The notes: a model not told the origin generated them from the letters alone. 64,000 nucleotides of DNA from Kitasatospora sp044457565 (GCF_044457565.1 NZ_JBITGZ010000030.1:1-64000); one strand, 5' to 3'; positions 17,731 to 26,531 are shown, counted from the stretch's first letter. Numbers and translations are program-made.

Positions 17731-18150
17731 CTACTCGCTGTCGGGGACCGCCTTGATAGTGCGGCGCCGCTTGCTCGCAACGTTGCCCACCTTGCGCGGG
17801 CTCTCGGCCCGGGCGTCCGGCGTGATCTCGGGGGCGTCGATGGCCTCGGCGACCAGGCGGCGGATCTCGGGGTTGCTCGCGAAGAAGTACCGGGGGTTGA
17901 CCCGATACCGGGTCGGATCCGGGTGCTCGGTGAGCTTCAGCGCGGTCAGCCGGGCCAGCGCGTCGTGGACAGTCGACACCGACGTCCCGCAGTCCAGCGC
18001 GATCTCCTCCACGTCGACGCTGATCTCCGCGAACAGCGCGCCGCGGCTGGTCAGCCACTCCAGCGCGCTGCGCTGGGCCGCGCTGAGGTTGAGCGTGTAG
18101 ACCGGCGGCATGCCGAGGGTGTCGGGGTCGAAGGTGTGGGCGGCGCTCAT
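17731..18150 (-). CDS. Winged-helix protein, replication/regulation-like
   Basis: 139 residues from ATG 18150, which overlaps the stop of the upstream gene by 4 bp. The core is a winged helix: NLSAAQRSALEWLTSRGALF, DVEEIALDCGTSVSTVHDAL, then the wing ARLTALKLTEHPDPTRYRVN followed by NPRYFF. The RYRVNPRYFF ending resembles plasmid replication winged helices of the RepL type, although overall similarity is not established. A basic tail (KRRRTIKAVPD) ends it. It is paralogous to the upstream partner. A DNA-binding role in plasmid copy control or replication is inferred. Confidence 0.65.
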   Translation of the reverse strand: MSAAHTFDPDTLGMPPVYTLNLSAAQRSALEWLTSRGALFAEISVDVEEIALDCGTSVSTVHDALARLTALKLTEHPDPTRYRVNPRYFFASNPEIRRLVAEAIDAPEITPDARAESPRKVGNVASKRRRTIKAVPDSE

Positions 18151-18665
18151 CGGCCTTCTCCGTTCTGGACACGTCGCGGGCCGGGGGTCTTCGCGGCGGC
18201 CTTCTCCGCTGTCTTCTTCGCCGCTGTCAGCGCCTTGGCGTCCGGCGTGATGGCGGGTGGGTCCAGTCTGCGGCACGCCTGGACCTGCGCATCGCCGCTG
18301 CCTTCCCAGAACCGGCGCGGGTTGAGCTGGTAGGTGCTGGAGCGCGGTGAAGTCTTCAGCAGGATGTTCAGCTTTACCAGTCGGGCCAGGGCCGTCTTCG
18401 CGGTGGTCTCGGTGGCCAGGATGTCCGCTGCCACTACGGCCGGGACGACCTTCACCGCCGCGCCGGCCCCGCCGTGCGAGCGCACCCAGTCGATCGCTGC
18501 CCACTCCGCTCCGGACAGCGCCAGCGAGTACAGCGGCGCGTCGTCGGTGTACGCCGCCAGCGTGTAGCTGCCGTCCAGGGAGTGCGGGGTTCTCGGCCTC
18601 GGCGCAGGCAGCGCCTCCCCCGTGTCGAGGTCGACCAGGGCCACACGGCCCCTCCGAACAGCCAT
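18147..18665 (-). CDS. Winged-helix protein paralogous to its downstream partner
   Basis: 172 residues from ATG 18665. The N-terminus is an extended strand region; the winged helix spans about 50-120 (YSLALSGAEWAAIDWVRSHG, ILATETTAKTALARLVKLN, TYQLNPRRFWEG). The same NPxxF ending as the partner suggests descent from one ancestor, and the tail is Lys/Ala-rich (KKTAEKAAAKTPGPRRVQNG). The operator-like palindromes at 18681-18857 lie directly upstream, so autoregulation is plausible. No replication function is shown directly. Confidence 0.65.
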   Translation of the reverse strand: MAVRRGRVALVDLDTGEALPAPRPRTPHSLDGSYTLAAYTDDAPLYSLALSGAEWAAIDWVRSHGGAGAAVKVVPAVVAADILATETTAKTALARLVKLNILLKTSPRSSTYQLNPRRFWEGSGDAQVQACRRLDPPAITPDAKALTAAKKTAEKAAAKTPGPRRVQNGEGR

Positions 18666-18680
18666 CCCCGCTCCTTGCCC

Positions 18681-18857
18681 CTAACGTCTGGTTTTCCAGA
18701 CGTTAGCTCCGAAGAACCCGACCTTAGCGCCATGAACCTACAGGACAAGAAGCGAAAAACAACGGCACTCATCGTCGTGTCGCGCATGCTACGCACCGAC
18801 TGTCCCGCGCGCAACGTCTGGTTTTCCGGCCCTATCGTCTGGTTTTCCGGACGTTAG
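18681..18857. promoter_or_regulatory. Operator- or iteron-like repeats upstream of the winged-helix pair
   Basis: A near-perfect palindrome with 11-bp arms (ctaacgtctgg-tttt-ccagacgttag) covers 18681-18706. The half CGTCTGGTTTTCC recurs at about 18815 and 18836, the last ending in a matching ggacgttag at 18857. Three copies directly upstream of the first winged-helix gene suggest binding sites for that protein or a replication origin. Confidence 0.65.
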
Positions 18858-19332
18858 CGGGTACATCGCCGCAGGTCAGAGCACATGTCCCCTTCTGTCT
18901 TTAAACGTGCGCCCGCGCGAATACAGGTTCCCGACCACGGCTGTCAACAGCCACCGACCGCACGTCGCACAACCTGTGACGTCACCTCAACCTGCCACAT
19001 GATCAAGCCACCTCCTCCTCTGCTGTCAACGCCGCCCCCACCACTCAAACCCAGGCACAGCAAGGTCACCCCCAGTGGGCAGCAGGCCGGGCAACACCGG
19101 GCGGCATGATCCACTGGCCACCCACCTACAGCACCACCCGATCCCCCTTTCTCCTGCCGGCACCACCGGGTACTGACGCGACGTCCGGCTGCGTCAGCCC
19201 CAGCGGCAGGGGCCGCCCCGAGCACTGTCGCAGGCCTCACGCTCGGAGGATGCAACGGTCACTGACGATGGAGCCCCTGGTCGCACGGGCAGATCCGGCT
19301 GGATTTGCTGCGTGCTTCTGCTGGTACCGCGC
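18858..19332. other. Intergenic region without a supported gene
   Basis: 475 bp. Position 18950-19110 is strikingly C/A-rich on the plus strand, with strand asymmetry unlike the surroundings. Small frames on both strands lack start signals. It could contain an RNA or origin-proximal DNA; nothing specific is supported. Confidence 0.4.
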
Positions 19333-19926
19333 TCACTTCGCAGTGGCTGGCACCGAGTGGACGAGCACCAGCCGGGGCCGGGGGCGGTCAGCTTGTGGGA
19401 CCGGCTCAGACAGCGCGTAAAGCGTGCAGCGACCAACCTGTCCGGCAACAACCAGGTGACCTTCGGCCACCAGTCTCTTCAGCGCCTTGGCCGCTGTGGT
19501 TGGCGACGTCTGCGCGAGCTTCGAGAGCATCAGATTGTTGGTCCACAGCCGGTCCCCGTCGGGGGCTTCCGCCTTGTAGTGGCCCAGGATGTCCTCAGCG
19601 ACCTCGGACAGCGGCCGAGCAGGCGTCGCCCGGTCCGGAAGTCTCTCGGCAGGAAGGTACGCCGCAACTGCGGCTGTCACGATGGTGAGGGGGTCCTGCT
19701 TCTGGAAGTCGAACCATTCACCGTGCTTACGGAAGTCAGCGAAGCGCTGGTGTAGGTGCTTCTCGAGCCGGGGGCCCCCGGGGAACGTCGCGAGAAGGCG
19801 CAGTTCGACCGGGGAGCACGCCTGGAGGTTCGAGAGTCTGACCTTCGGGTTGGCGCTGCGGCCTATCTTCACGGGGCGGGCATGCGGGGAGCTGATCAGA
19901 TAGACGTACTCGGTCTTCTCTGCCAC
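19333..19926 (-). CDS. GIY-YIG nuclease-like domain fused to a winged helix
   Basis: 197 residues from a GTG at 19926 preceded by AGGGGAG. The upstream extension of this frame is treated separately as a probable pseudogene. Residues 7-85 match the T5orf172/MUG113 branch of GIY-YIG domains: EYVYLISSPHARPVKIGRSA, VRLSNLQACSP, a Glu in LEKHLHQRF and HGEWFDF. Residues 110-175 form a winged helix (SEVAEDILGHYKAEAPDG, LMLSKLAQTSPTTAAKALKR, VGRCTLYALSEP). In mobile elements such fusions can nick or sense DNA. The nuclease activity is inferred from fold only. Confidence 0.72.
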   Translation of the reverse strand: MAEKTEYVYLISSPHARPVKIGRSANPKVRLSNLQACSPVELRLLATFPGGPRLEKHLHQRFADFRKHGEWFDFQKQDPLTIVTAAVAAYLPAERLPDRATPARPLSEVAEDILGHYKAEAPDGDRLWTNNLMLSKLAQTSPTTAAKALKRLVAEGHLVVAGQVGRCTLYALSEPVPQADRPRPRLVLVHSVPATAK

Positions 19927-20390
19927 GAACTCCCCTGCCTGGTGCAACGCCTGGCCACGACTGTAGAGGCGCGCACTGACAGCGGACGGCGCACTCCGTC
20001 TGCGAAGGCGTGCCACACCGCAATCAGCTGGCCGGCAAGCTCCACATCGGCTGGCCCTTGCTGAGTGTGCGGCCGCACGGTCAGCTGGCTGCCTGGGCGC
20101 AGGCGGAGGGGCAGTGTGCCAGTACCTGAGCTGTTGGGTGCCGCTCTCCCCCGGCAGTCGCACGTCGGACAGCCATAGGCCGGTGATGGGCCGTCCGCAG
20201 TCGCCGCTCAGCGGCAGGCCCGTGTCGGTGGTGTCGTGGGTCTCGAAGCAGCCGTCGGCGCAGGCTCGGTCGGGGTGGCCGGTCAGGACGCAGGAGTCGC
20301 AGTGCCCGGGTAGGTCGGCGGTGCTGCGGGCGGATGACGGTGATCCGGTGAACCGGTCAGTTCCGGCGGGGCCGCGCTGTCGGTGCTCAC
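19896..20390 (-). pseudogene. Probable frameshifted gene with a Cys-rich core
   Basis: A GTG at 20390 overlaps the stop of the preceding gene and starts VSTDSAAPPELTGSP, but that frame stops after 35 codons. The coding pattern continues in another frame with HCDSCVLTGHPDRACADGC, RPITGLWLSDVRLPGESGTQ and RYWHTAP, then in the first frame again with LTVRPHTQQGPADVELAGQ and IAVWHAFADGVRRP. Two compensating frameshifts would join these into one protein of about 130 residues. Either the gene is decayed or the read has indels. Confidence 0.5.
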
Positions 20391-20632
20391 CGGCCGGCCT
20401 CGGCGGCCGGGACGGTGCGGGCGATGGCTTCGACGTCGAGCTGGTCGGCGAAGTCGGCGAGCGCGGAGCCGAGTAGGCCGACGGTGTACGGGTCGAGGTC
20501 GCTGTGGCCGGTGGTCGCCCAGCCTCGCCAGATCGAGGAGAAGCTGCGCAGCATCGCGGTGACGTCGGCGACGGCCAGGTGCTGCTCGTCGTCCAGATCA
20601 CGCAGTTCGAGCTGTACGCCGATGGCGTCCAC
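20387..20632 (-). CDS. Small hypothetical protein
   Basis: 81 residues from a GTG at 20632, with AGGA upstream. The protein is acidic and helical (LAVADVTAMLRSFSSIWRGW, VGLLGSALADFADQLDVEAI). Its stop overlaps the GTG of the next, apparently broken gene, giving a coupled arrangement. Family unknown. Confidence 0.6.
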   Translation of the reverse strand: MDAIGVQLELRDLDDEQHLAVADVTAMLRSFSSIWRGWATTGHSDLDPYTVGLLGSALADFADQLDVEAIARTVPAAEAGR

Positions 20633-20775
20633 GGGTGGAATTCCTATCGTCAGGAGAATTACGGTACGGATTGCCGATCTGCGGTTATCGAAATACTTCG
20701 GTTCCGGGTCCTACGGGGTGCTGGGAATTCAGTTTCGGCGACACGAGGGGTGCGGGAGAGTGCTGGCGGGCGGTT

Positions 20776-21195
20776 TCAGGTGCCGTCGGGCATCTGGTCG
20801 GCTGACTCCAGCATCTCGGCGGCTTCGCGCAGCGCGGCGGCAAGGCCGAGGCGGCTGCAGGCGCCGTAGAGGCTGATCCGCAGGCTGTCGACGCCTTCCA
20901 GGTCGGCATTCCGGGCCACCACCACGGGTTCCTCGTCCGTCTCGGTGGCGTAGTGGGCGAGGTGGTGGCGGCCGCGTACGCGCATGCTGCAGCCGCTGGC
21001 GGGGTCCAGGAGCAGCTGGACGTCGCACTGTTGGCGTTGGGGGTCCTGGTCGTCGGTGACGGCGACGGTCACCATGGCGATGGGGCCGGGCATCAGGTCG
21101 GACAGGGCCGTGAATTTCCAGCCGTCGCGGGTGTAGTCGGAGGTGTCGAAGACGTCGGGGTCGGTTTCACCGGTTGGCAGGTAGCGGGTGCTCAC
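20776..21195 (-). CDS. Hypothetical protein
   Basis: 139 residues from a GTG at 21195, ten bases after GGGGAG. The sequence alternates strands (IAMVTVAVTDDQDPQRQQCD, VQLLLDPASGCSMRVRGRHH) and ends in a helix (LGLAAALREAAEMLESADQM). It is soluble, with no motif I recognise. Gene order suggests it belongs to a run of small accessory genes read leftward. Confidence 0.6.
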   Translation of the reverse strand: MSTRYLPTGETDPDVFDTSDYTRDGWKFTALSDLMPGPIAMVTVAVTDDQDPQRQQCDVQLLLDPASGCSMRVRGRHHLAHYATETDEEPVVVARNADLEGVDSLRISLYGACSRLGLAAALREAAEMLESADQMPDGT

Positions 21196-21325
21196 GGGGG
21201 GTCTCCCCGGTGTCGGGGCGGGTGCCGCCGGTGTGGTCGGGTAGCCGGGTCATGGCAACGTGACCCGGCTACCCGACCTCGTGGCGGGTCCAAGTCAGTT
21301 GATTCGTAGCGCGGGCTGCGGGCAG

Positions 21326-21991
21326 TCAGCCGCCGTGGAGACCCCACTCGTCGAGGCCGCCGTACACGTGAGCTTCGAGGCATTGAGGTGCATCAAGGCC
21401 GACAGCCTCGCCCCGGTAGAGGGCGACGAGCGAGTCCCTGCCGCGCCACCATGTGTCGGTCAGGCCCTGCACCTCAGGTACCGGCTCGTACCCGCCAAGG
21501 TCCAAGGACTCGACGGCCTTGCCCTTGATCCTTGTGACGGTCTTGGCCCAGCGACCGGCGTGGGCTGCGAGTGCCAAGGCTTCCACCCATCCGTCGGTGC
21601 TGGCATGCAGGGCTGTCCAGCGGTGAGCGTCGATCCCGAATGCACCGTCGGGGCCGATCATGAATCCGTAGGCCATGGACACCCGGCAACTCCCGGCAGG
21701 GAACGACCAGCCCTCTGCGGCCGAGCCCTCGGGACAGCCGGCGTGCAGGATGCGCGGGCCGCCCTCGTAGAACGGGGCCGGCGGCAGGGCGAGGCCACCC
21801 CAGCGGTCCTGGAAGGCCGCGGCCCGGTCGATCTCCACAGCGGGGATGCCGTTCCCGATCCACGCCTCGTGGTACCGCCGGATGCCCTGCCGAGGGACAC
21901 GAATGCCATCCACCTCGACGAACCGCCGGGCCCTGCCGCTCAAGCCGCCAGGCGCGACCGGGATCGGCGACGCGGAGTTGTCGGCCATCAC
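21326..21991 (-). CDS. Hypothetical protein, coupled to DUF2199 gene
   Basis: 221 residues, start overlapping the upstream stop by 4 bp. Features are VEVDGIRVPRQGIRRYHEAW, ALPPAPFYEGGPRILHAG, SMAYGFMIGPDGAFGIDAHR and a C-terminal YGGLDEWGLHGG. The mixed alpha/beta pattern with a conserved Trp/Gly-rich core resembles immunity-type proteins of the SUKH kind, but I cannot assign a family. The upstream partner is a DUF2199 protein; the pair may be an orphan immunity unit. Confidence 0.6.
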   Translation of the reverse strand: MMADNSASPIPVAPGGLSGRARRFVEVDGIRVPRQGIRRYHEAWIGNGIPAVEIDRAAAFQDRWGGLALPPAPFYEGGPRILHAGCPEGSAAEGWSFPAGSCRVSMAYGFMIGPDGAFGIDAHRWTALHASTDGWVEALALAAHAGRWAKTVTRIKGKAVESLDLGGYEPVPEVQGLTDTWWRGRDSLVALYRGEAVGLDAPQCLEAHVYGGLDEWGLHGG

Positions 21992-22512
21992 TGCTGCTCA
22001 CTGCGCCCGAAGTGGAGTACGGCCGCCGCGATCTCTCGTACGCGGTCGAGAGTGATCCCCGTGCGCTGTTCGAGAGCGAGGGGGTGCTCGGTGGGCTCGA
22101 GCTCGACGAAGGGGCACTCACCGAGCGGGCGGGTGTGGACATGCGTCTTCAGGTTGAGGGTCGTGGTCGGGTAGGCCGTCAGGTCGGTGGTGAGCCAGCC
22201 GAAGTAGGGCTCCTCGGCCTCTCGACCGGGCTCGTCCCACAGGTCTGCGGCCCGGGAGTAGTTCTCGCGGCTGAGTGAGACCCAGACGCCCCAGGAGAAG
22301 ACATCGTCGCTTCCGATGACCGGTATCTCGATAAGGCCCTTGACGAAGTAGTGCTGTGCACGGACCACGCACTGGTCCGCCGAGAGTAGGCAGTCCTCTG
22401 CGTCCGCGAAGGCCGGATCCCACACGGCCGGGGCCTCGGCTGTGTAATTCATCGGCAGCTCAGAGTGGTTGGCCCCGCAGCACGTGCAGGTGAATCCGAG
22501 ATCACTGGTCAT
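21988..22512 (-). CDS. DUF2199 domain-containing protein
   Basis: 174 residues from ATG 22512. The N-terminus has CTCCGANHSELPMNYTAEAP, an apparent zinc site of three close cysteines plus a His, followed by the family's CLLSADQCVVR, YFVKGLIEIPV, FSWGVWVSLSRENY and PYFGWLTTDL. DUF2199 proteins have no proven biochemical role and often sit near toxin-immunity genes in actinobacteria. The stop overlaps the start of the next gene. Confidence 0.85.
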   Translation of the reverse strand: MTSDLGFTCTCCGANHSELPMNYTAEAPAVWDPAFADAEDCLLSADQCVVRAQHYFVKGLIEIPVIGSDDVFSWGVWVSLSRENYSRAADLWDEPGREAEEPYFGWLTTDLTAYPTTTLNLKTHVHTRPLGECPFVELEPTEHPLALEQRTGITLDRVREIAAAVLHFGRSEQQ

Positions 22513-22600
22513 GGTGCTGGAGCCTAATGACGGACTCCGGTACCGCCTCGGGCGGGAGCCCTTCCCGTCCGCTGCTCTGCGGCCACCCATCGCGCTCAGG

Positions 22601-22656
22601 GGCCAACTGGCGTGCTCAAGGGCCGACTATCGCGCTTAGTCACAACCGGTGTGACT
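22601..22656. repeat. Repeat left of a single-gene cassette
   Basis: The 18-bp word gcgcttagtcacaaccgg (22632-22649) is matched with two changes at 23110-23127 on the same strand, and ggccaact at 22601 is matched at 23079. These words enclose the small gene at 22683-23057. A stem AGTCACA-accgg-TGTGACT overlaps the left copy. Short GGCCAA words also occur around the SUKH cassette, hinting at a shared element type. Confidence 0.55.
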
Positions 22657-22682
22657 GAGTATTTGGGTTGGCCAGGTGAGCG

Positions 22683-23057
22683 ATGATCCGGCAGGGTTGG
22701 CGCATGACGCCCGACGGTCTATTCGAGATGCTCGTCGAGCAGACGCCGGCATGCGGCCCCGCACGCGAGGCCCTGCTTTCCGGAGGCACCTTCGGTGTCT
22801 GGGACGGTCTGGTGCCTGCCGACCAGCTTTTCCACACCTACCGAACCCGGCTCCGGATCGCTCAGAAGCGTGGGCGGGCGACACTCGGCCTCGCCGAGAC
22901 CGTTGGGCTCCTCGAACGCATGGAAGACGAACTCCTTCGTATCGGGTGGATCGACACCACAGATCGTGCATGGGCCTTCACGCTCTTCCTCAACGCCACA
23001 GCCACCACGGTGCTGGCCTGCGCCAGCGTCGCCCTCTCGCTACACGAGATGGACTGA
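22683..23057 (+). CDS. Hypothetical protein in a repeat-flanked segment
   Basis: 124 residues from ATG 22683 (a second ATG at 22704 is possible). Helical and soluble: FEMLVEQTPACGPAREALLS, FHTYRTRLRIAQKRGRATLG, LGLAETVGLLERMEDELLRI, and a hydrophobic end (FTLFLNATATTVLACASVAL). No family recognised. It stands alone between gene sets read on the opposite strand and is bracketed by matching repeat words. Confidence 0.55.
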   Translation: MIRQGWRMTPDGLFEMLVEQTPACGPAREALLSGGTFGVWDGLVPADQLFHTYRTRLRIAQKRGRATLGLAETVGLLERMEDELLRIGWIDTTDRAWAFTLFLNATATTVLACASVALSLHEMD

Positions 23058-23154
23058 CGGAAGCGGAAACGCTCAACTGGCCAACTCGACCGCGCACTGG
23101 CCACCTGAAGCGCTCAGTCACAGCCGGCTTCAGGCGGGGCCGGCGGCCGGAGAT

Positions 23155-23715
23155 CTACAGCTCGACGTCCATCCAGGCGATGTCGTTCAGCTCGACGTCG
23201 AGGCCTCGGGCGCGGCGGCCGTTGTCCTTGAAGTAGTGCTCGCGCAGGCCCTCGGCGAGGATGCGCTCCTGCTGGGCCTGGGTGGCTCCGGCGTCGCGGG
23301 CCTCGTACAACTTTTTGGCGACGTCGCCGGGCATCTTCTGGGTGATCGTGCGGGCCCGGGGGTCGTCGGTGGAGCCGGCTGCGGAGCTGTAGCCGAAGGT
23401 GCCGCTGATGTGGAGCATGAAGCCGTTCTTCTCGGCAGCCTTGCGGGTGCGGTCCTTCACCCTCGGCTGCCACTTCGCGCGAACGACCTGCTCCACCTTC
23501 TTCTCGTTGGCCTTGGTCATCACCGGCTCCTCGCCCTCCTTTAGCGCCCTGGCCCAGCGCTGGGCGGTGCGCACCGAGATGCCAGCGGCCTTGGCGAGGG
23601 CCTTGGTGTCCTCCTTGGCGACTTTCTCCCACAGGAACTTCACGCGGGTGATCAGGTGCACCGGGATCGGGCGGGTGCGCTCGGCGCGCTCCAGGCCTTC
23701 GTCGATCTCCCCCAT
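23155..23715 (-). CDS. tpg: Telomere-protecting terminal protein Tpg
   Basis: 186 residues from ATG 23715, matching the ~184-residue terminal proteins that cap linear Streptomyces replicons and prime end-patching. An N-terminal helix-turn-helix (ALAKAAGISVRTAQRWARAL, 39-58) is followed by the family's KWQPRVKDRTRKAAEKNG, ISGTFGYSSAAGSTDDPRAR, DVAKKLYEARDAGATQAQQE and the ending EHYFKDNGRRARGLDVELND. Tpg becomes covalently joined to telomere 5' ends through a hydroxyl residue. It lies 89 bp downstream of tap, the usual arrangement, implying co-transcription. Confidence 0.92.
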   Translation of the reverse strand: MGEIDEGLERAERTRPIPVHLITRVKFLWEKVAKEDTKALAKAAGISVRTAQRWARALKEGEEPVMTKANEKKVEQVVRAKWQPRVKDRTRKAAEKNGFMLHISGTFGYSSAAGSTDDPRARTITQKMPGDVAKKLYEARDAGATQAQQERILAEGLREHYFKDNGRRARGLDVELNDIAWMDVEL

Positions 23716-23804
23716 CGGACTGTCCTTCCTGGCGCCCCAGGGGCGCCGTAGTTGTTCGGGGTGCCGGGTGGCCCGCCGGCCGGTGCGGGCGGGCCGGGGT
23801 GCGG

Positions 23805-26243
23805 CTACTCGTCGGCGGAGACCTGCCCGCTGGCCTTCATGTGCCGGGCGGGATTCGCCTGGTCGGCGATCAGCTCCAGCACCTCCGCCATCGGCCGGCT
23901 GCCTTCGTGCTTCACGTGCCCGGGGCTGACGCCCAGGCGCAGCGAGGTGGTGAGGGTGCCGTCGGGCTTGGTGAGGACGTCCAGGGCGCCGGGCCCGGGG
24001 GCGGCGAACACGGCGCAGTCGGAGAGCACCGCGAAGCAGTACAGGCCGGTGTCGCCCGCCATGCGGCGGAGTTTGCGGTGGAGGTTGACGGTGGCGGTGT
24101 CGATGACGAGGGCGCGCATCAGCGGGTCCCAGGTCGGGCGGTCCAGCGCGGCCCAGCGTTCGCCGGGTTTGTAGCCGTGGCCGCGGGGGCGTTCGCGCAT
24201 CTTGCCGATCGTGCCCTTGGCGGTCTGCTTGATGGCGGTGAGCACGGCGAGCTCGGCTGGGTCGCCGGTGGTCTTGAGGTTGGCCATGGCGTCGAGGAAG
24301 GCGAGCGGGTCGGTGTCGGCGAGGGTGAGCGGGATGCCGAGGGCGGCCATCGTGTCGACGTACGCCGCGCGGAGCCGCTTGTGCCACGGGTCCAGGTACG
24401 GGCCGTGCTCGTGCCGCAGCCAGCCCTCGGTCGGCTGGACCCGGGCGCCGAGCTCGGTGGCGTAGGCGACCTTCACCGTGGAGTACCAGGCCGGGCCGGT
24501 CGGCCGGGAGCCGTCGGCGGTGAACGGCGAGGGGAGCAGCGGGTTCGTGTCGACGCCGGACAGGTCCACCAGCCACGACCCGGGCGTCTTCGGGTCGAAG
24601 GCGGGGTTCAGCTCGTGCACGGGGCCGGAGAGCGGCAGCACCAGGCGGCCGGCGGCCGCGAGGAACGCCATGTTCACATCGAGGCCGACCGCGAACGGCG
24701 CGGCCTTCTCGGCGTCGGTGAGCTCGCGGTGCCAGTCCCAGGCTTCGGTGACCAGCTCGCCGCCCGGCTCGCGGTCCTGGGCGAGCGGGTGGACGTCCGG
24801 GACCTCCGGCGGCGCCGGGTCGAACCCGTCCTTCGGGCGGGAGCCCTCCACCGCGCCGGAGGTCCAGCCGGACTCGGTGCGCACCGCGCGGGTCGGCGGG
24901 CGCAGCGCGGTGACGAGCTCCAGGCCGGAGACGGCGGTGGAGCCGCGCGGGGTGAGCACGCGGGTGGCGTAGGTGCCGAGCAGGCGGGCCAGGTCGGCCG
25001 GGCCGAGGTTGTCGGGGATGGTCCAGCCGCCGGAGGCCAGCGCGCCCCAGGCCGGGATGCACAGCTGGACGCACTGGCGCTTGCCGTCCTCGGGGGTGCG
25101 GTAGATCCGGGCCCACGGCCCGAGGCCGCGCTGGGTGAGCAGCCAGCCGGCCTTCGCGACCTGCTTCACGGCCTTGTGGGTCTTCGGCAGCTGGCCCAGG
25201 CGCTGCACGAACTCCGTCTTCTCGTCGCGGCCCATCCGGGGCAGCCCGATTTCGGCGAGAGCGGCGTCGGCGATGACGACCAGGGCGTCGCCGTCCTTGC
25301 CGTGCCGGTGCAGCCGCGGCGAGCCGAACTTGGCCTCCAGTGCCCACTCCACGACGGCCGCCAAGGTGCGGCCGGCCGGAGCGGTCGGCGCCACCGTGCC
25401 GTCCGCGAGGTAGGCCACCAGGCCCTTGCCCGAAGGGGCGGCGTCGAGCACCGCGAGCGGTCCGGACGGGAACCGCGCCACGGCGGCCGCCTCCCAGTCC
25501 GACGGCCCCTCAGCCGCCGCAGCTGTCTTCGCCGGAGCCTTGCGCACCCGCGAGGACGCCGCCGGACGCGACGACGTCGCACGGCGCGCGGGCGCGGTCG
25601 CAGGGGCAGCCTGGCGGGGAGCGGCGACCGGCGCCGCTGCGGCGGTCGGAGCTTGCTCGGCGGCCAGCTGCGGTGCCGCGGTGGCGGTGCACCAGCCGCC
25701 CATGTGCACCGGGCGGCCCTGCGAGCGGTACGGCGTCGGGCGCCCGCACCGCACGCACGGCTGCGGCTGGCCTGGGACCAGGTCCCCGGCCGCGTCGCGG
25801 TCGAGTTCCACCGCCTGGTCCGCCTGGTCCGCCTGGTCGCCGCCGAACGCCGCCGGCACGGGAACGGGCGCGGTCGGCGCCGCCTCGGCCGGGCCGGCCG
25901 TCGTCGGCTCGGCCACCGGAGCCGGAGCCTGGACGGCGGCGGGTGCGAGGCTGGCGGCCTGGGCCCGGCGCAGCCACTCGGTGGGCTCGACCGTGCCGTG
26001 GCGCAGCGCCAGCGTCGCGAGGAACCGGATGTACACCTCGCGCTTGGGCGGGCGCGGGTCGGTCGACCCGGCCTCCCACCGCACGATCGTCTCCCGCCGG
26101 GTCTTCAACGCCTTCGCCAGGTCCTCCTGGGTGTACTCGGCGGCCTTGCGCAGCCGCTCCCGCTCGGCGGGCACCGGCAGGTCGTCAGCCGGCTTCGGCC
26201 GCTCCAGCAGCGCGTCGATCGCCGCGAACAGGTCGTCGCTCAT
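23805..26243 (-). CDS. tap: Telomere-associated protein Tap
   Basis: 812 residues from ATG 26243 with AGGGGAGGTG upstream. Tap binds 3' overhangs of Streptomyces telomeres and recruits Tpg. The N-terminus follows the family: MSDDLFAAIDALLERPKP, then an XRE-type helix-turn-helix (LRKAAEYTQEDLAKALKTR, RRETIVRWEAG). A Pro/Ala linker with a zinc motif (CVRCGRPTPYRSQGRPVHMG) leads to the C-terminal core with FAVGLDVNMAFLAAAG, GSWLVDLSGVDTNPLLPS and MRALVIDTATVNLHRKLRR, resembling a polymerase/exonuclease-like fold. Length is slightly above the usual ~740 because of the linker. Confidence 0.92.
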   Translation of the reverse strand: MSDDLFAAIDALLERPKPADDLPVPAERERLRKAAEYTQEDLAKALKTRRETIVRWEAGSTDPRPPKREVYIRFLATLALRHGTVEPTEWLRRAQAASLAPAAVQAPAPVAEPTTAGPAEAAPTAPVPVPAAFGGDQADQADQAVELDRDAAGDLVPGQPQPCVRCGRPTPYRSQGRPVHMGGWCTATAAPQLAAEQAPTAAAAPVAAPRQAAPATAPARRATSSRPAASSRVRKAPAKTAAAAEGPSDWEAAAVARFPSGPLAVLDAAPSGKGLVAYLADGTVAPTAPAGRTLAAVVEWALEAKFGSPRLHRHGKDGDALVVIADAALAEIGLPRMGRDEKTEFVQRLGQLPKTHKAVKQVAKAGWLLTQRGLGPWARIYRTPEDGKRQCVQLCIPAWGALASGGWTIPDNLGPADLARLLGTYATRVLTPRGSTAVSGLELVTALRPPTRAVRTESGWTSGAVEGSRPKDGFDPAPPEVPDVHPLAQDREPGGELVTEAWDWHRELTDAEKAAPFAVGLDVNMAFLAAAGRLVLPLSGPVHELNPAFDPKTPGSWLVDLSGVDTNPLLPSPFTADGSRPTGPAWYSTVKVAYATELGARVQPTEGWLRHEHGPYLDPWHKRLRAAYVDTMAALGIPLTLADTDPLAFLDAMANLKTTGDPAELAVLTAIKQTAKGTIGKMRERPRGHGYKPGERWAALDRPTWDPLMRALVIDTATVNLHRKLRRMAGDTGLYCFAVLSDCAVFAAPGPGALDVLTKPDGTLTTSLRLGVSPGHVKHEGSRPMAEVLELIADQANPARHMKASGQVSADE

Positions 26244-26270
26244 CAGTCAGCACCTCCCCTTTCTGGTCCC

Positions 26271-26276
26271 ATTGTA
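26271..26276 (-). promoter_or_regulatory. -10 box of the tap promoter
   Basis: TACAAT on the minus strand, 28 bases before the tap ATG, is a near-consensus -10 element. No good -35 is seen at 17 bp, so an activator or extended element may be needed. Confidence 0.55.
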
Positions 26277-26531
26277 GCGTGAAAGTCACTCTTGGATCGC
26301 ACTTTTGAATGTAACTCACTCGATCGGGGCACACCCCGGGCGCGGCCCCGTGACCCCGGGGGTCTCCCCACCACGCGGATGGGGGTCTCCCCACCAGACG
26401 GACATCCTTAAGAGAAGTAGAGAGAGAACGCGGCGAGCCCCTCCCGGACGCCCGAAGGGCATCTACAGGTGGTCTTCGCGCGCGAGGCGCGAGGCCGCTA
26501 CGCGGGCCGGCCGACGTGGGCTTCACGGGCC

